This document shows positions 9,681-19,000 of a stretch of 64,000 nt of DNA, piece after piece. The notes under the pieces were generated by a model. That model was not told the origin of the DNA. It ran no database searches and was given only the letters and a program-made list of their open reading frames with translations. Each line of letters begins with the position of its first letter. Position 1 is the stretch's first letter. Made by a program: the position numbers and the translations under genes. The stretch covers positions 124,001 to 188,000 of the forward strand of contig JAURWC010000076.1 in NCBI GenBank assembly GCA_030655135.1. The letters are read 5' to 3'. This DNA is from Hyphomicrobiaceae bacterium. GTDB taxonomy: Bacteria; Pseudomonadota; Alphaproteobacteria; Rhizobiales; Hyphomicrobiaceae.

Positions 9681-10136
9681 ATGGCTCAGACCGACTCGCT
9701 GAACTTGGGAACAGAGGGCCAGATCCTCTATGACGCCAACAAGAAGTCGAAGCTCGTCGCTTATTTGCTTTGGCTATTTCTGGGCTGGCTCGGCGCGCAC
9801 CGATTTTACACGCGGCACATCAAGTCCGGGTTGGCGATGCTGGCGACGCTGGTCATCGGCTACGGCCTGGTGCTCAAAGGCATGTGGCCGCTGATGCAGC
9901 AGGGCATTGAAGCGGCACAGAAGGCGGCCGAAAGCGGCGGCGAGGCTATCGATCCTGCTACGGTGCCGCAGCCGGATGCTGCCGCCGTGCAGGCCATGGT
10001 ATCGGACCCGCTGTATCTCATCGGCATGGGTCTGCTGGCGATCTATACGATCTGGTGGATCGTGGATGCGTTTCTCATTCCCGGCTGGATCCGCCGGCAC
10101 AATGCGGAACTCGTCGCGAGCCTGCGCGGCCGTTGA
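9681..10136 (+). CDS. TM2 domain-containing membrane protein
   Basis: 151 residues. Residues about 23-60 form a TM2 domain: a first helix AYLLWLFLGWLGAHRFYTR carrying the G-HRFY pattern, then a second helix. An Ala/Glu-rich loop follows, and a third hydrophobic helix LIGMGLLAIYTIWWIVDAFL carries the TM2-like W-D-x-F-L-I-P ending. TM2 proteins are small membrane proteins of unclear role. The ATG at 9681 has GGGGA six bases upstream and is preferred over the in-frame ATG at 9675. Confidence 0.85.
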   Translation: MAQTDSLNLGTEGQILYDANKKSKLVAYLLWLFLGWLGAHRFYTRHIKSGLAMLATLVIGYGLVLKGMWPLMQQGIEAAQKAAESGGEAIDPATVPQPDAAAVQAMVSDPLYLIGMGLLAIYTIWWIVDAFLIPGWIRRHNAELVASLRGR

Positions 10137-10176
10137 CGCCTGCCGGCGCTTCCCGTCTCACTAGCTCGGTACGCCA

Positions 10177-10899
10177 ATGTATCGGACCTTAGACGCCACG
10201 CGCATCATCGAGACCTTGCACCAGCTGCAGCGCCGGGTGAGCGAACGCTTTCCCGGCGCCGGTCTTGCAGCCGTCTGCGCGGAACTAACCGCAATCGCCG
10301 AGCAGGCACACGCGCGTGCGCAGGCGATCCGCAGGCCGGACTGGGTGCTGCGCGGGCTCGTCGGCGGGGTGCTGCTTCTCGGGCTGGCGCTGTTGGTTTC
10401 GCTGGGCGGCATCATGCTGTCCAGCACGCGGGCAAGCGATGACCTGTTCGGCACGCTGCAGGGCGTCGACAGCGCATTCAACATCCTGGTGCTGATGGGT
10501 GCGAGCCTGTTCTTTCTCGTCAGCCTTGAAGACCGGCGTAAGCGCAAGCTGTCGCTGCAGGCGCTGCACGAGTTGCAGTCGATCGTGCACGTCATCGACA
10601 TGCACCAGCTGACGAAAGATCCCAGCACCGAGATCGGCGAGGCGCCGCCGACGGAGTCGTCTCCGGTGCGGGTGCTGACGCCGGACCAGATGCTGCGCTA
10701 TCTCGACTATTGCTCGGAAATGCTGTCGCTGGCCTCGAAGGTGGCGGCGCTCTATGCGCAGAGCTATCCCGACCCGGTGGTGACGCAGAGCGTCTCCAAC
10801 ATCGAGCGGACGGCGACCGGGCTCAGCCAAAAGATCTGGCAGAAGATCAACATCATTTACCGCAACATCGACGCCCTGCGCGGGCGGGCGCTCTCTTAG
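10177..10899 (+). CDS. two-helix membrane protein, unknown function
   Basis: 240 residues. An N-terminal helical domain (1-55) precedes two hydrophobic helices (about 60-85 and 105-125), followed by a soluble C-terminal helical domain of about 115 residues containing LTPDQMLRYLDYCSEMLSLA. No catalytic motif is visible and no family was recognised. It lies 40 bases behind the TM2 gene on the same strand, so the two may share a transcript. Its length and codon use fit a real gene. Confidence 0.75.
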   Translation: MYRTLDATRIIETLHQLQRRVSERFPGAGLAAVCAELTAIAEQAHARAQAIRRPDWVLRGLVGGVLLLGLALLVSLGGIMLSSTRASDDLFGTLQGVDSAFNILVLMGASLFFLVSLEDRRKRKLSLQALHELQSIVHVIDMHQLTKDPSTEIGEAPPTESSPVRVLTPDQMLRYLDYCSEMLSLASKVAALYAQSYPDPVVTQSVSNIERTATGLSQKIWQKINIIYRNIDALRGRALS

Positions 10900-10911
10900 A
10901 GTCGCGTCTTA

Positions 10912-10946
10912 TCGGATGACCGCTTCACACTTTTGCGGACGCGCTC
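10912..10946 (+). repeat. CCGCTTCACAC intergenic repeat, copy 1
   Basis: Contains GACCGCTTCACACTTTTGCGG followed by ACGCGCTC and shares most positions with 31014-31047. It sits just after the stop of the two-helix protein gene, at a convergent gene junction. Confidence 0.6.
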
Positions 10947-11880
10947 ACGGCCCGGCCGGGGCGATACGGAGGGCGATGCCGCCGATGAGCTGGTGGCTGG
11001 TGAAGGTTGTCGCGAGGCGTCCGCCGGGGGGCTCGGCGCCGCTGAGCCAGGCTTGCAGCTGGCGCCATAGATCCTGGGGCAGAAAATCGCTCGAGTTCGT
11101 GCCGCTGAGCGGGACGTCGTAGGGGGCGAGGGTAAATTTGTATTCCAGGAACAGCGAGACGCGCGGCAGGCGCAGTTCGATGCCGGCCAAGGCCTGGCCG
11201 ACGGGGCCGGCGTACTGATATTCGTAGGTGCGCGGCTCGCCCTTGATGTCGACTTCCATGTGCGGCAACGACACGCCGGCGCCCAGACCGACGTAAGGCG
11301 ACAGCCGGGCGGTGATGCTGGGCAGGCGCAGCAGGCCGTTCAACGTCAGCATGTTGTGGCCGTGGCTGGCTTCAAGCTTGCCGAACAGATCGTCGACCGT
11401 GCCTTGCGCGGGCGCGGGCTTGCCGCCGAGCGTGCCGGTGATCGTGTGCTGCACGTCGCGCACGGAGATAGCCTTGGAGTGCGTGAAATCGAGCAAGACG
11501 CCGCTGCGGGGCGTCAGCCAGCGCGCGGTGCGGACGCCGTAGTAGATGGGGTTGGTGAAGGGCTTGCCCTCCCACTGCACGTCGCGCAGCGTGAAGTCAT
11601 GCGCGTCAGACTTCTGGATCGAGACGTCGCTGGGCCGCGTGTTGGGCACGCCGCCGTAAAAGCCGAGCGTGGTCTCGCGGGCACGAGGCAGCAGGTCGCG
11701 GAGCGAAGAGGTTTCGGCCGCGCGTGCGGCGTCGTCATCAGGCACGGTCGCTTGCGCGATCACCCACCAGCCCAGCGCGGCGACGGCGAGAAGGCTGCCG
11801 GTCACGTCGAGTGCCCGGCCCCAGGCCGTCGAAGATTGACCGGCGAGACGAAGTGGTCGGAGTGCCGAAGTCAGCGCCAC
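10945..11880 (-). CDS. predicted outer-membrane beta-barrel protein
   Basis: 311 residues from a GTG at 11880, which has GAGGGG nine bases upstream. One N-terminal hydrophobic helix (about 20-45) could be a signal anchor. The rest alternates short beta segments with Gly-rich turns (ETTLGFYGGVPNT, YYGVRTARWL, RLSPYVGLGAGVSLPH, GIELRLPRVSLFLEYKFTLA), as in small outer-membrane barrels. It lies 13 bases after the PHA depolymerase-like gene on the same strand and may be cotranscribed with it. The barrel call is from pattern only; the final residues are not the usual aromatic ending, which lowers confidence. Confidence 0.55.
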   Translation of the reverse strand: MALTSALRPLRLAGQSSTAWGRALDVTGSLLAVAALGWWVIAQATVPDDDAARAAETSSLRDLLPRARETTLGFYGGVPNTRPSDVSIQKSDAHDFTLRDVQWEGKPFTNPIYYGVRTARWLTPRSGVLLDFTHSKAISVRDVQHTITGTLGGKPAPAQGTVDDLFGKLEASHGHNMLTLNGLLRLPSITARLSPYVGLGAGVSLPHMEVDIKGEPRTYEYQYAGPVGQALAGIELRLPRVSLFLEYKFTLAPYDVPLSGTNSSDFLPQDLWRQLQAWLSGAEPPGGRLATTFTSHQLIGGIALRIAPAGP

Positions 11881-11893
11881 GTGCGAATTCCCC

Positions 11894-13006
11894 TCACGAT
11901 GCCGGTCGCGGCCGGCCAAGATGCTGAAGCATGCGATGCACGGCGCTGATCTGCGGTGCGTTCTTGGTCAGGTAGTCGCTGCTGGTGAAGCCCCACCAGT
12001 CCCAGCACGCCTGCGGGTTCATGGCGCTGGCCGCCGTCTGCGGGAACAGCACGATCAGGTTATTGGTGTCGGCCCAGCGCGCGAAGCCGGTCATCTCGAC
12101 GAAAGCTTCGCCGACGGTGGCGCGGTTCTGGGCGCAGCCGTGGAAGGCGATGTGCACGCGGCAGCTCTCGCCTGTGGCGCAGGACTTCGGCACGTAGACC
12201 TCGCCCACTTCGGACAGGCCGTGCCGGTCCATATCCCCGGTGAACGGGCGCTGGTCGAAGGTTGAGAACGTGCCGGTCGGCTGTGCCGCTGGGGGCTGCA
12301 GGCGACCATAGATGTGCTGCAACAGCGCACCGGCCTGATCGTAGTCGCAGTCGACGACGTAGGGCTTATCGGAAATGCCGCAGGCGCTGCCGGCGTGCTC
12401 GGTGACGAAGGCGTGGCCGGCGGGGTAGTCCGAGACCATTGCCATGTTTTCGGCCGGCACGCCGAGCCGACGATAGAAGTCGGCGGCCGCCGCGACAATT
12501 GCGGGCATGACTGTGCGGTCTTGCTTGCCGGAGAAGAAGTAGATGCGGTCGCTGCGGACGCCGTCGATGGGATCGATCTTGCCATCGCGGGCAAGGTTTT
12601 CGGCCTTGTCGGCCAATAGCGGCGGGTTGGGCACACCCCACATGGCCATGGCATTCAGCATGCAGCCGTTGACGGCCTTGGCGACGTTCATCATCGCCGT
12701 GCCTGGACCGGGCATGAGATCGGCAAAGGCACTTTGCGCGCAGCCGTAGGGACCACCGGCGATAATGGCGGCGCCCACGACGAGGTTGGAATGGGCGATT
12801 TCGAACTGGCCGGCCATGTAGGCGCCGGAGGAAATGCCCGAGACCGAGGTTTCGTCCATCTTGGCGGAGAGCGCAGGCAGCTGCGGGGCCAGCGCGGACT
12901 GGCCGGGGTCGCCCGGCGTGCCGCCGTACAGGAAATAGAGCAACAGCAGGAGCAGCAGGCCCGTTAAGGGCGAGCCATAGCGCACAAGGCCTTGCGTATC
13001 CTGCAT
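11894..13006 (-). CDS. PHA depolymerase-like secreted alpha/beta hydrolase
   Basis: 370 residues. An N-terminal hydrophobic helix (about 13-28) serves as membrane anchor or signal. An alpha/beta hydrolase domain with lipase box GISSG (Ser59 as nucleophile) follows, then AGGPYGCAQ, a second conserved block VHIAFHGCAQN, and a C-terminal WDWWGFTSSDY. This pattern matches the family annotated as extracellular type 2 short-chain-length polyhydroxyalkanoate depolymerases, which also contains other esterases. The true substrate cannot be told from sequence. The many paired Cys fit an extracytoplasmic protein. Confidence 0.8.
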   Translation of the reverse strand: MQDTQGLVRYGSPLTGLLLLLLLYFLYGGTPGDPGQSALAPQLPALSAKMDETSVSGISSGAYMAGQFEIAHSNLVVGAAIIAGGPYGCAQSAFADLMPGPGTAMMNVAKAVNGCMLNAMAMWGVPNPPLLADKAENLARDGKIDPIDGVRSDRIYFFSGKQDRTVMPAIVAAAADFYRRLGVPAENMAMVSDYPAGHAFVTEHAGSACGISDKPYVVDCDYDQAGALLQHIYGRLQPPAAQPTGTFSTFDQRPFTGDMDRHGLSEVGEVYVPKSCATGESCRVHIAFHGCAQNRATVGEAFVEMTGFARWADTNNLIVLFPQTAASAMNPQACWDWWGFTSSDYLTKNAPQISAVHRMLQHLGRPRPAS

Positions 13007-13161
13007 GTCGTGCCGTCGATCCCGGGTTTGAGCCGGGCGGAGACTAGCCTGCGGCCGGGAGCGATGCCACCCGTTACGTTACGGCTGTTCCGTTTAATCG
13101 CGGCAAGTCCCTAACGTCTTATGCAGCCGCGCTTCTTCGCGGAAAGTTGCCACTTTGCCTA

Positions 13162-16011
13162 TTATTCCTGCTTAAGGCGGACGGTTACGCGATCGACGCG
13201 GCCTTTGGCGTCCACTACCGAGAGCTTGACGAAGCCCAGGGCGCCGGGCGTCCAGGTGACCTCGCGGCGGTGCGGATTGGAGTCGATCGGCTTGCCGTCG
13301 ACGAGCCAGGTGAGCGGCAGGGCGCCGCCCTCGGCCTTGAAGACCACGGGCTGTTCGTCTTCGGACTGGCGCTCAAGTTCGGCGCGATCAGGCGGGAAGG
13401 AGATCAGAACGGGCGGCTCCAGGAATGGGCCGGTGGAGGCAAGGATGTCGTCCGGACCTTCGCGGAAGCGCTTCAGCGGGGGCGGCAGGTCGGCGCCGCT
13501 GCTGACCTTGAGCACGCCGGGCGGGGCGGGCGCGAAGGCGGTGCGGTGCTCGCTGATGCGCGTGAAGGCGTCGAACAGGATCGGCGCGGCAGCGAGGCGG
13601 CCCATGAGGCCCGGCGTCGAGACGCCATCGGGGCGGCCGATCCAGACGGCGATGGTGTAGCGGCCGTCGTAGCCGATGGCCCAGGCGTCGCGATAGCCGT
13701 ACGACGTGCCGGTCTTGTAGGCGATGGCGCCGCGCTTGAAGTTGGCGGGCGGCGGCGCATCCTTGAGGATGTCGGTGACGTACCAAGACGCAACCGGCGA
13801 CAGCACGCGGCGTTTGGCGGCGGCGGCGGCGCGCAAGCCCGCGCCTTCGGCGGGCGCAATCTCGTCCGGCCGCCAGGACAGCCTGATGGCTTCGCCGCCG
13901 CGGGCGATGCCGGCGTAGAGCGAGGTGAGATCCTGCAGCGTGGTGCCTACTCCGCCCAGCGCGATGGCGAGCGTGGGTTGCGTCATCGGCGGCATCTGCG
14001 GTTCGAGGCCGGCGCGCTTGAGGCGGCCGACGAGGCGGTTCGGCCCGACGGCGGCGAGCGCTTTCACCGCCGGAACGTTAAGCGAGTTGCCCAGGGCTTC
14101 CCGTATCGTGACGGTGCCGTGGAAGTCTTCGTCGAAATTCTCTGGGCTGTAGCTGCCGAAACGGGCGCGCTTGTCTTCGATGAAGGTTTCGGGGTGTGCC
14201 AAGCCGGACTCGAAGGCGAGGCCGTAGATGACGGGCTTCAGCGTGGAGCCGGGGGAGCGCACGGCCTGCACCATGTCGACGGCGCCGAAGCGTGTGCCGT
14301 CGAGGTAGCCGGCGGAGCCGACGTAGGCGAGCACTTCGCCGGTGGTGTGATCGGTGGCGAGGATGGCGGCCGACAGCTTCGGGCCGAGCAAACGGGCTTG
14401 ATCTTCGGCGAGGGTTTCCAGCGCGGTCTGGATGCCGGCGTCGAGCGTGAGGCGCACGATGTGGGCGTCCGGGTTGTGAGCGACTTCGCTGTCGGACAGA
14501 TGCGGTGCCAGCTTGGGGAAAGCGCGGCGGGCGGTAGGCACGCGCTCGGTCTTAGCGCGATCGGCTTCGGCCTGGGTGATGACGCCGACTTCGAGCGCGC
14601 GATCGAGCACGCGGTTGCGGGCGGTCTCGGCGTATTTGCTGCCGCGATCGGGGCGACGGACTTCCGGCGACTGCGGCAGGGCCACGAGCAGGGCCGCTTC
14701 GCCAACCGAGAGATGACGCGGCTCCTTGCCGAAGTAGGCCAGGGAAGCGGCGCGCGTGCCTTCGATGTTGCCGCCGAACGGAGCAAGCCGCAGGTAAAGG
14801 CGCAGGATTTCTTTTTTGTCGAGACGGTCTTCGAGCTGCAGCGCGCGCACGACCTGGCGCAGCTTGCCTTGCGGCGTGCGCTCGTGGCGGCCATCGAGCA
14901 GGCGCGCGACTTGCATCGTCAGCGTTGAGCCGCCGGAAACGAGGCGCTGGTGCGTGACGGCGGTGACGGCGGCGCGAACGAAGGCGCGGGCTTCGAAGCC
15001 GGGGTGCTCGTAGAAGCGTTGGTCTTCAAAGGCCATCAGAATGGCGAGATAGCGCGGATCGACATCTTCCGGCTCGACCGGCATGCGCCAGCGGCCATCG
15101 GGCGTTGTGTAGGCGCGCAGCAGCTTGCCGTGGCGATCGAGCACGACTGTGGACAGCTCGGAGGCCTGCGGCAGCTGCGGATCGCCCATCTGGGCCATGG
15201 CGAGTTGGAGCGCGCCGTAGCCGCCCACGGTGAGGATGGCGATGATGCTTGCGGCAACGGCACTGCGCTTGGCGAGGCGTGCGCCAACGCCTGAAGACGA
15301 GGTGCGCTGTGGGAGGCGCGACCGTGGAGGTTGGGTCAAGCCTTCGCGCGACCCAACAACTTTCGTCGAACGCCACGCTGAGTGTTGGGTCGCGCTGCGC
15401 TTGACCCAACTCACAACGTTGCGCGCTTTCAATGCGCTGTTCGCTGCTGTCGCGCTGAACATGAGCCCCTCCCCTCGACGGGGAGGGGTTGGGGTGGGGT
15501 GAAGAGCTTGGAGGACGGTCTCAGCATTAGTTGCGCGTTTTCCGCGAAGAGAAAATCGGCCCCTCAACGCTGCGAACAGACTGCGCCAATTGCTCCTGGA
15601 TCTCTCCCCCACCCCTAGCCCCTCCCCGCCAGGGGGAGGGGAACCTGTTGAGCCAGGGGCAGCCGGCGAAGTTCCGGTTATGCGATGCAGGGCTACCGTA
15701 ACGTTGTCATCCTCGGGCTTGTCCCGAGGATCCAATGTGCTGCTGGTCGCGACGTCAGTTTTTGGCGCCGTCACCACATCGACACTGGGCAGGATGCGGT
15801 GGAGCCAGAAGTCGGGCGGTTCTGCGCCATCAGAATTGGCAGAGGTGTCGGCAGGTGACGGGCTGACTGCAACGTCGAGTATGGGGTCAGACCCATGGGT
15901 CAGACCTCTTGGAAGACGTGGGAGACGTGCGTTGGAGACGGCCGCAGTCTCGCCCTCTACCGAAGTGGGAGAGGGCTTGTTGCGGAGCGAGAAGCGCCAG
16001 GACCAGGACAC
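13162..16011 (-). CDS. pbpC: penicillin-binding protein 1C with long repeat-derived N-terminal extension
   Basis: Bifunctional cell-wall synthase. A membrane helix lies at about residues 250-270. A GT51 glycosyltransferase domain follows with FEDQRFYEHPG (about 328-338) and GGSTLTMQVARLL. The transpeptidase has STLK (Ser589-Lys592), GNSLN and KTGTSYGYRDAW, then a C-terminal PBP1C domain. The GTG at 16011 has a strong AAGGAG six bases upstream, overlapping the alpha-2-macroglobulin stop codon. That start adds about 245 residues before the membrane helix, over DNA full of palindromic repeats. An ATG at 15462 (766 residues) is the conservative alternative, but its ribosome site lies inside a repeat. 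The enzyme call is firm; the start is not. Confidence 0.85.
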   Translation of the reverse strand: MSWSWRFSLRNKPSPTSVEGETAAVSNARLPRLPRGLTHGSDPILDVAVSPSPADTSANSDGAEPPDFWLHRILPSVDVVTAPKTDVATSSTLDPRDKPEDDNVTVALHRITGTSPAAPGSTGSPPPGGEGLGVGERSRSNWRSLFAALRGRFSLRGKRATNAETVLQALHPTPTPPRRGEGLMFSATAANSALKARNVVSWVKRSATQHSAWRSTKVVGSREGLTQPPRSRLPQRTSSSGVGARLAKRSAVAASIIAILTVGGYGALQLAMAQMGDPQLPQASELSTVVLDRHGKLLRAYTTPDGRWRMPVEPEDVDPRYLAILMAFEDQRFYEHPGFEARAFVRAAVTAVTHQRLVSGGSTLTMQVARLLDGRHERTPQGKLRQVVRALQLEDRLDKKEILRLYLRLAPFGGNIEGTRAASLAYFGKEPRHLSVGEAALLVALPQSPEVRRPDRGSKYAETARNRVLDRALEVGVITQAEADRAKTERVPTARRAFPKLAPHLSDSEVAHNPDAHIVRLTLDAGIQTALETLAEDQARLLGPKLSAAILATDHTTGEVLAYVGSAGYLDGTRFGAVDMVQAVRSPGSTLKPVIYGLAFESGLAHPETFIEDKRARFGSYSPENFDEDFHGTVTIREALGNSLNVPAVKALAAVGPNRLVGRLKRAGLEPQMPPMTQPTLAIALGGVGTTLQDLTSLYAGIARGGEAIRLSWRPDEIAPAEGAGLRAAAAAKRRVLSPVASWYVTDILKDAPPPANFKRGAIAYKTGTSYGYRDAWAIGYDGRYTIAVWIGRPDGVSTPGLMGRLAAAPILFDAFTRISEHRTAFAPAPPGVLKVSSGADLPPPLKRFREGPDDILASTGPFLEPPVLISFPPDRAELERQSEDEQPVVFKAEGGALPLTWLVDGKPIDSNPHRREVTWTPGALGFVKLSVVDAKGRVDRVTVRLKQE
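15330..15357 (+). repeat. GTTGGGTC palindromic repeat, copy 1 (inside pbpC frame)
   Basis: GTTGGGTC and GACCCAAC arms enclose a 12-base centre. Copy 2 at 15384-15410 is in inverted orientation with nearly the same centre. Both lie in codons just before the membrane helix of PbpC. Confidence 0.7.
15384..15410 (-). repeat. GTTGGGTC palindromic repeat, copy 2 (inside pbpC frame)
   Basis: Inverted copy of 15330-15357, with arms GTTGGGTC and GACCCAAC around a centre read as AAGCGCAGCGC on the minus strand. Confidence 0.7.
15466..15488 (+). repeat. CCCCTCCCC palindromic repeat, copy 1 (inside pbpC frame)
   Basis: A perfect 9-bp stem, CCCCTCCCC with GGGGAGGGG, and a 5-base loop, followed by GTTGGGGTGGGG. 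Its inverted partner is at 15619-15641. Confidence 0.7.
15619..15641 (-). repeat. CCCCTCCCC palindromic repeat, copy 2 (inside pbpC frame)
   Basis: A perfect 9-bp stem with a GCCAG loop, preceded by CCCCCACCCCTAG. Read on the minus strand it closely follows copy 1 including the flanking G-rich tail, so the two form an inverted pair about 130 bases apart. Confidence 0.7.
15709..15731 (+). repeat. ATCCTCGGG palindromic repeat (inside pbpC frame)
   Basis: A 9-bp stem ATCCTCGGG/CCCGAGGAT around CTTGT, preceded by GTC. Same family as the units at 3251, 3364, 47459 and 47560. On the minus strand it encodes LDPRDKPEDD in the PbpC extension. Confidence 0.7.
15884..15906 (+). repeat. GGGTCAGACC repeat, tandem pair (inside pbpC frame)
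   Basis: Two direct copies of GGGTCAGACC, at 15884-15893 and 15897-15906, separated by CAT. The same ten bases occur in the palindromes at 21590, 21657 (in part) and 47341. Confidence 0.65.
15952..15976 (+). repeat. GCCCTCT palindromic repeat (inside pbpC frame)
   Basis: Arms GCCCTCT and AGAGGGC with a short inner stem and a single mismatch. It lies about 35 bases inside the pbpC start and encodes part of the PSPTSVEGE segment. Confidence 0.55.
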
Positions 16012-16014
16012 CGG

Positions 16015-19000
16015 TTACTCCTTTACCGTCAGGGTGCCGGCGGCGGAGCGGGCGTGGCGTTCGGGGCGGTACATGTCCTCGACGGTGGCGGCGGGATGGA
16101 CGAACTTGCCCGGCGTCACGGCGCGAATGATGTAGGCCACGGTGGCCGTTGCCTTCGGGTCCTGGGCCGTCTTGGCCGCATCTTCAGCCGATTGCGCGGC
16201 AGCATCTGCAGCAGCGGCCGGATCGCTCGCGCCGTCGTTCTCGCTTTCGCCTTCGCCGCCTTCGGACGAAGACGACGTGCTGCTGCGCGAGAAGTCAAAG
16301 GCGGCAACGAAGCGGTCGTCGCGGAACTCCGAGTGCTCGGCGGGAATCGCCGACTTCAGCCAGTCGAGCGTTTTCACGTCGCCAGAGTCGACGATGCGCG
16401 GGTTCTCGATCTCGAAGCCGGCCGGCAGGCGGTCGACGAGGAGGACGCGGCCGTACTGCTCGTCGCTTGCCACCTTGAGCACGGCGACGAAGCGGTCGTT
16501 CTGCTTCACTTCCGACGTGCCGCCGTTGGCGCTGGCGAGTTCGACCTTGGTGCCGTCGAGCTTGTAGTAGCTGCGCTCGATGGTGAAGCCCTTGGAAGCG
16601 GGCAGCTCGGGCTTCAGGCCGGCGCCGACGACCGTTACGACGGCATCCACTGACGTGTCACCGTTGTTGGCGATGTCGACGCCGGTCTCCAGGTCCTGCG
16701 GGGTTAGTGTACGCAGGACGGACCCTGAAACCGGGGCACCGTTGACGGCCAGGCTCAGGCCTGCCTGCTCGTCGCCCAGCGCCTTGGCCGCCAACAGCAT
16801 CCAAGCCTGCTCTTGAGTCGAAGTGTGGGCGCGATTGCGGTAGGCCGCGGACACGACTGTGACGAGACGTGGCGCTTCCTCCTTGGCAATCCCGGATTCC
16901 GCCGCAAGCGTTACCAGGCCGGCGCCGTCACGCAACTGCGAGCCGTAGTCGTCGCGGGCCAGCGGGACGTTGAGCTTCTTGTCGTCGAACTGAGCCAGCG
17001 CCGCCTTGAAGGCTGCCTCGGCGCGTTGCTTGTCACCGAGCATCGACAGGGCGGCACCGAGCTGGGCTTTTGCCAGCGGGGTCGAGAACATGTCGAGCTT
17101 GGTGTCGGCGTAGTAGCGCAGCTCGCCGATCGGCGCGCGGCCGTTGCGGGCCAGCACGTATAGCGCGTAAGCGCGATCCTCGCCGCCCGGTTCCTTCAAC
17201 TCCTGGGCGTTGGCGATGAAGTTGCCGAGACGGTCGAGCGACTGCGTGAAGGCGATGGGGCGAACGGCGTAGCCGCTCTCCTTGGCGCGCGTCAGGAAGT
17301 CGGTGACGTAGGCGGTGAGCCAGAGGTCTGCGTCGGACGGGCCCCAGATGCCGAAGCTGCCGGATGCGTCCTGCATTTCGAACACGCGTTCGACGGCAGC
17401 TTGCACGCGTTCCTTCAGTTCCTTGTCGGTGCCGATGCCGAGACGGGCGGCCACGGCGTTGGCGTAAAGCAACGGCATGGCGCGCGAGACCGTCTGTTCC
17501 GCGCAACCGTATGGGTAGCGGTCGAGCGCGGAGAGCAGGCCCGGCACGTCGAGGCCGGCGGCGCGACCGACGCTGAGGGTGATGCGCGTGCGCTCGGGAA
17601 TGAGGCCTGCAATCAGATCCTTCGACAGCTTCAGTTTGCCCGTCTTGGCGGCAAGCGCCGTCACGATGGTGCGCTTGACGTCGTTGGCGGGCACCTTCAC
17701 GTCGAGGGTCAGGCGGCGCTTGACGCTGATGCCGTCCGGACCGGTGACGCTGACGTCGTAGGTTTCGAGGCCGACGGCGGTGGGCTTCAAGGCGATGACT
17801 TCCGACTTGCGCTCGCCGGCCTTGAGGGCCAGCTTGCGGTCGGCGGTCTTGACCGGGGCGCCGTCAGCGCCGATGCGATCAAGCGAGACGGCATAGTCGG
17901 CGGCGGGGCCTTCGACGTTGTGGACGGCCAGATCAATGCGGGTTGCGTCGCCCAGCGTGATGAAGCGCGGAGCCGAGGCCGTCAGCGCCAGCTTGTCGCG
18001 CACGATGACGTCCTGCGTGGCGTGACCCAGCTTGTCCTTGCTCCAGGCAACCGCCATGAGCTTCACGGTGCCGTTGAAGTCGGGCATCTGGAACTCGACC
18101 TGGGCCGAGCCGTCAGCCTGCACGGTGACGATGCCGGAATAGAGGGCGACCGTTTCCTCCACGGGCGGGCTGCCCTGCAGGCCGGTGCTGTCCATGCCGT
18201 CGCCGCCGGAGCGCAGCTTGCCGCGTTCGGCGCGCATGCCGTCGATGAGGCGGCCGTAGAAGTCGCGGATTTCCAGGCCCAGCATGCGCTGAGCGTAGAA
18301 GTGAGCCTCGGGCGCCGGGGCTTCGAAGCGTGTCAGGTTGAGGATGCCGACGTCGACGGCGGCAACCGTGATGCGCGCTTCTTCACCAGCGGTGAGGCCG
18401 GCGACCTTGACGGGCACGGTCAGCATCGACCCGGACTTGATCTTGGCTTCCGGCGTCATGGTGATGGCGAGCGTGCGCGAGGTCTGGTCGAGCTCGATCC
18501 ATTTGACGCCGATGGCGCGGCTTGGCATGCGCTTGGCCTTTTCATCCATCGGGCGATAGAGGATGGCCGTGGCGTAGGCGCCGGGGCCCCAGTTGTCGCC
18601 GACCTTGAGTTCGACTTCGCCGCCGCCCTTCGGAATGTCGACCTGCTGCATGTCGTGCAGACCGCCGCCGATGATCGAGACGAGTGCCTTGCCGCCCTCC
18701 TTGGAGGCGATACGCAGCTTGGCGGTGTCGCCGGGCGCGTAGCGCGGCTTGTCGAGCGCGACGTCGAGGATCTCGGGGCTTTCAAGTTTGCCCGGGTCGG
18801 CGTACCAGCCGGCGTTGAAGGCGACGGACGAGGCAGGGCCATCTGCACCGGGTGAAGTGATGTCGAGCTGGTAGCGGCCGTAGTCGACGGCGGCTTCAAG
18901 CTTCGCGGGTGTGCCGGCGGTGATGTCGAGCGTGCCGGTCTTGACTTTGCGTTTGATGGTTTGCGCGTCATAGCTCCACGAGCCGTCGCGGCTGTACCAC

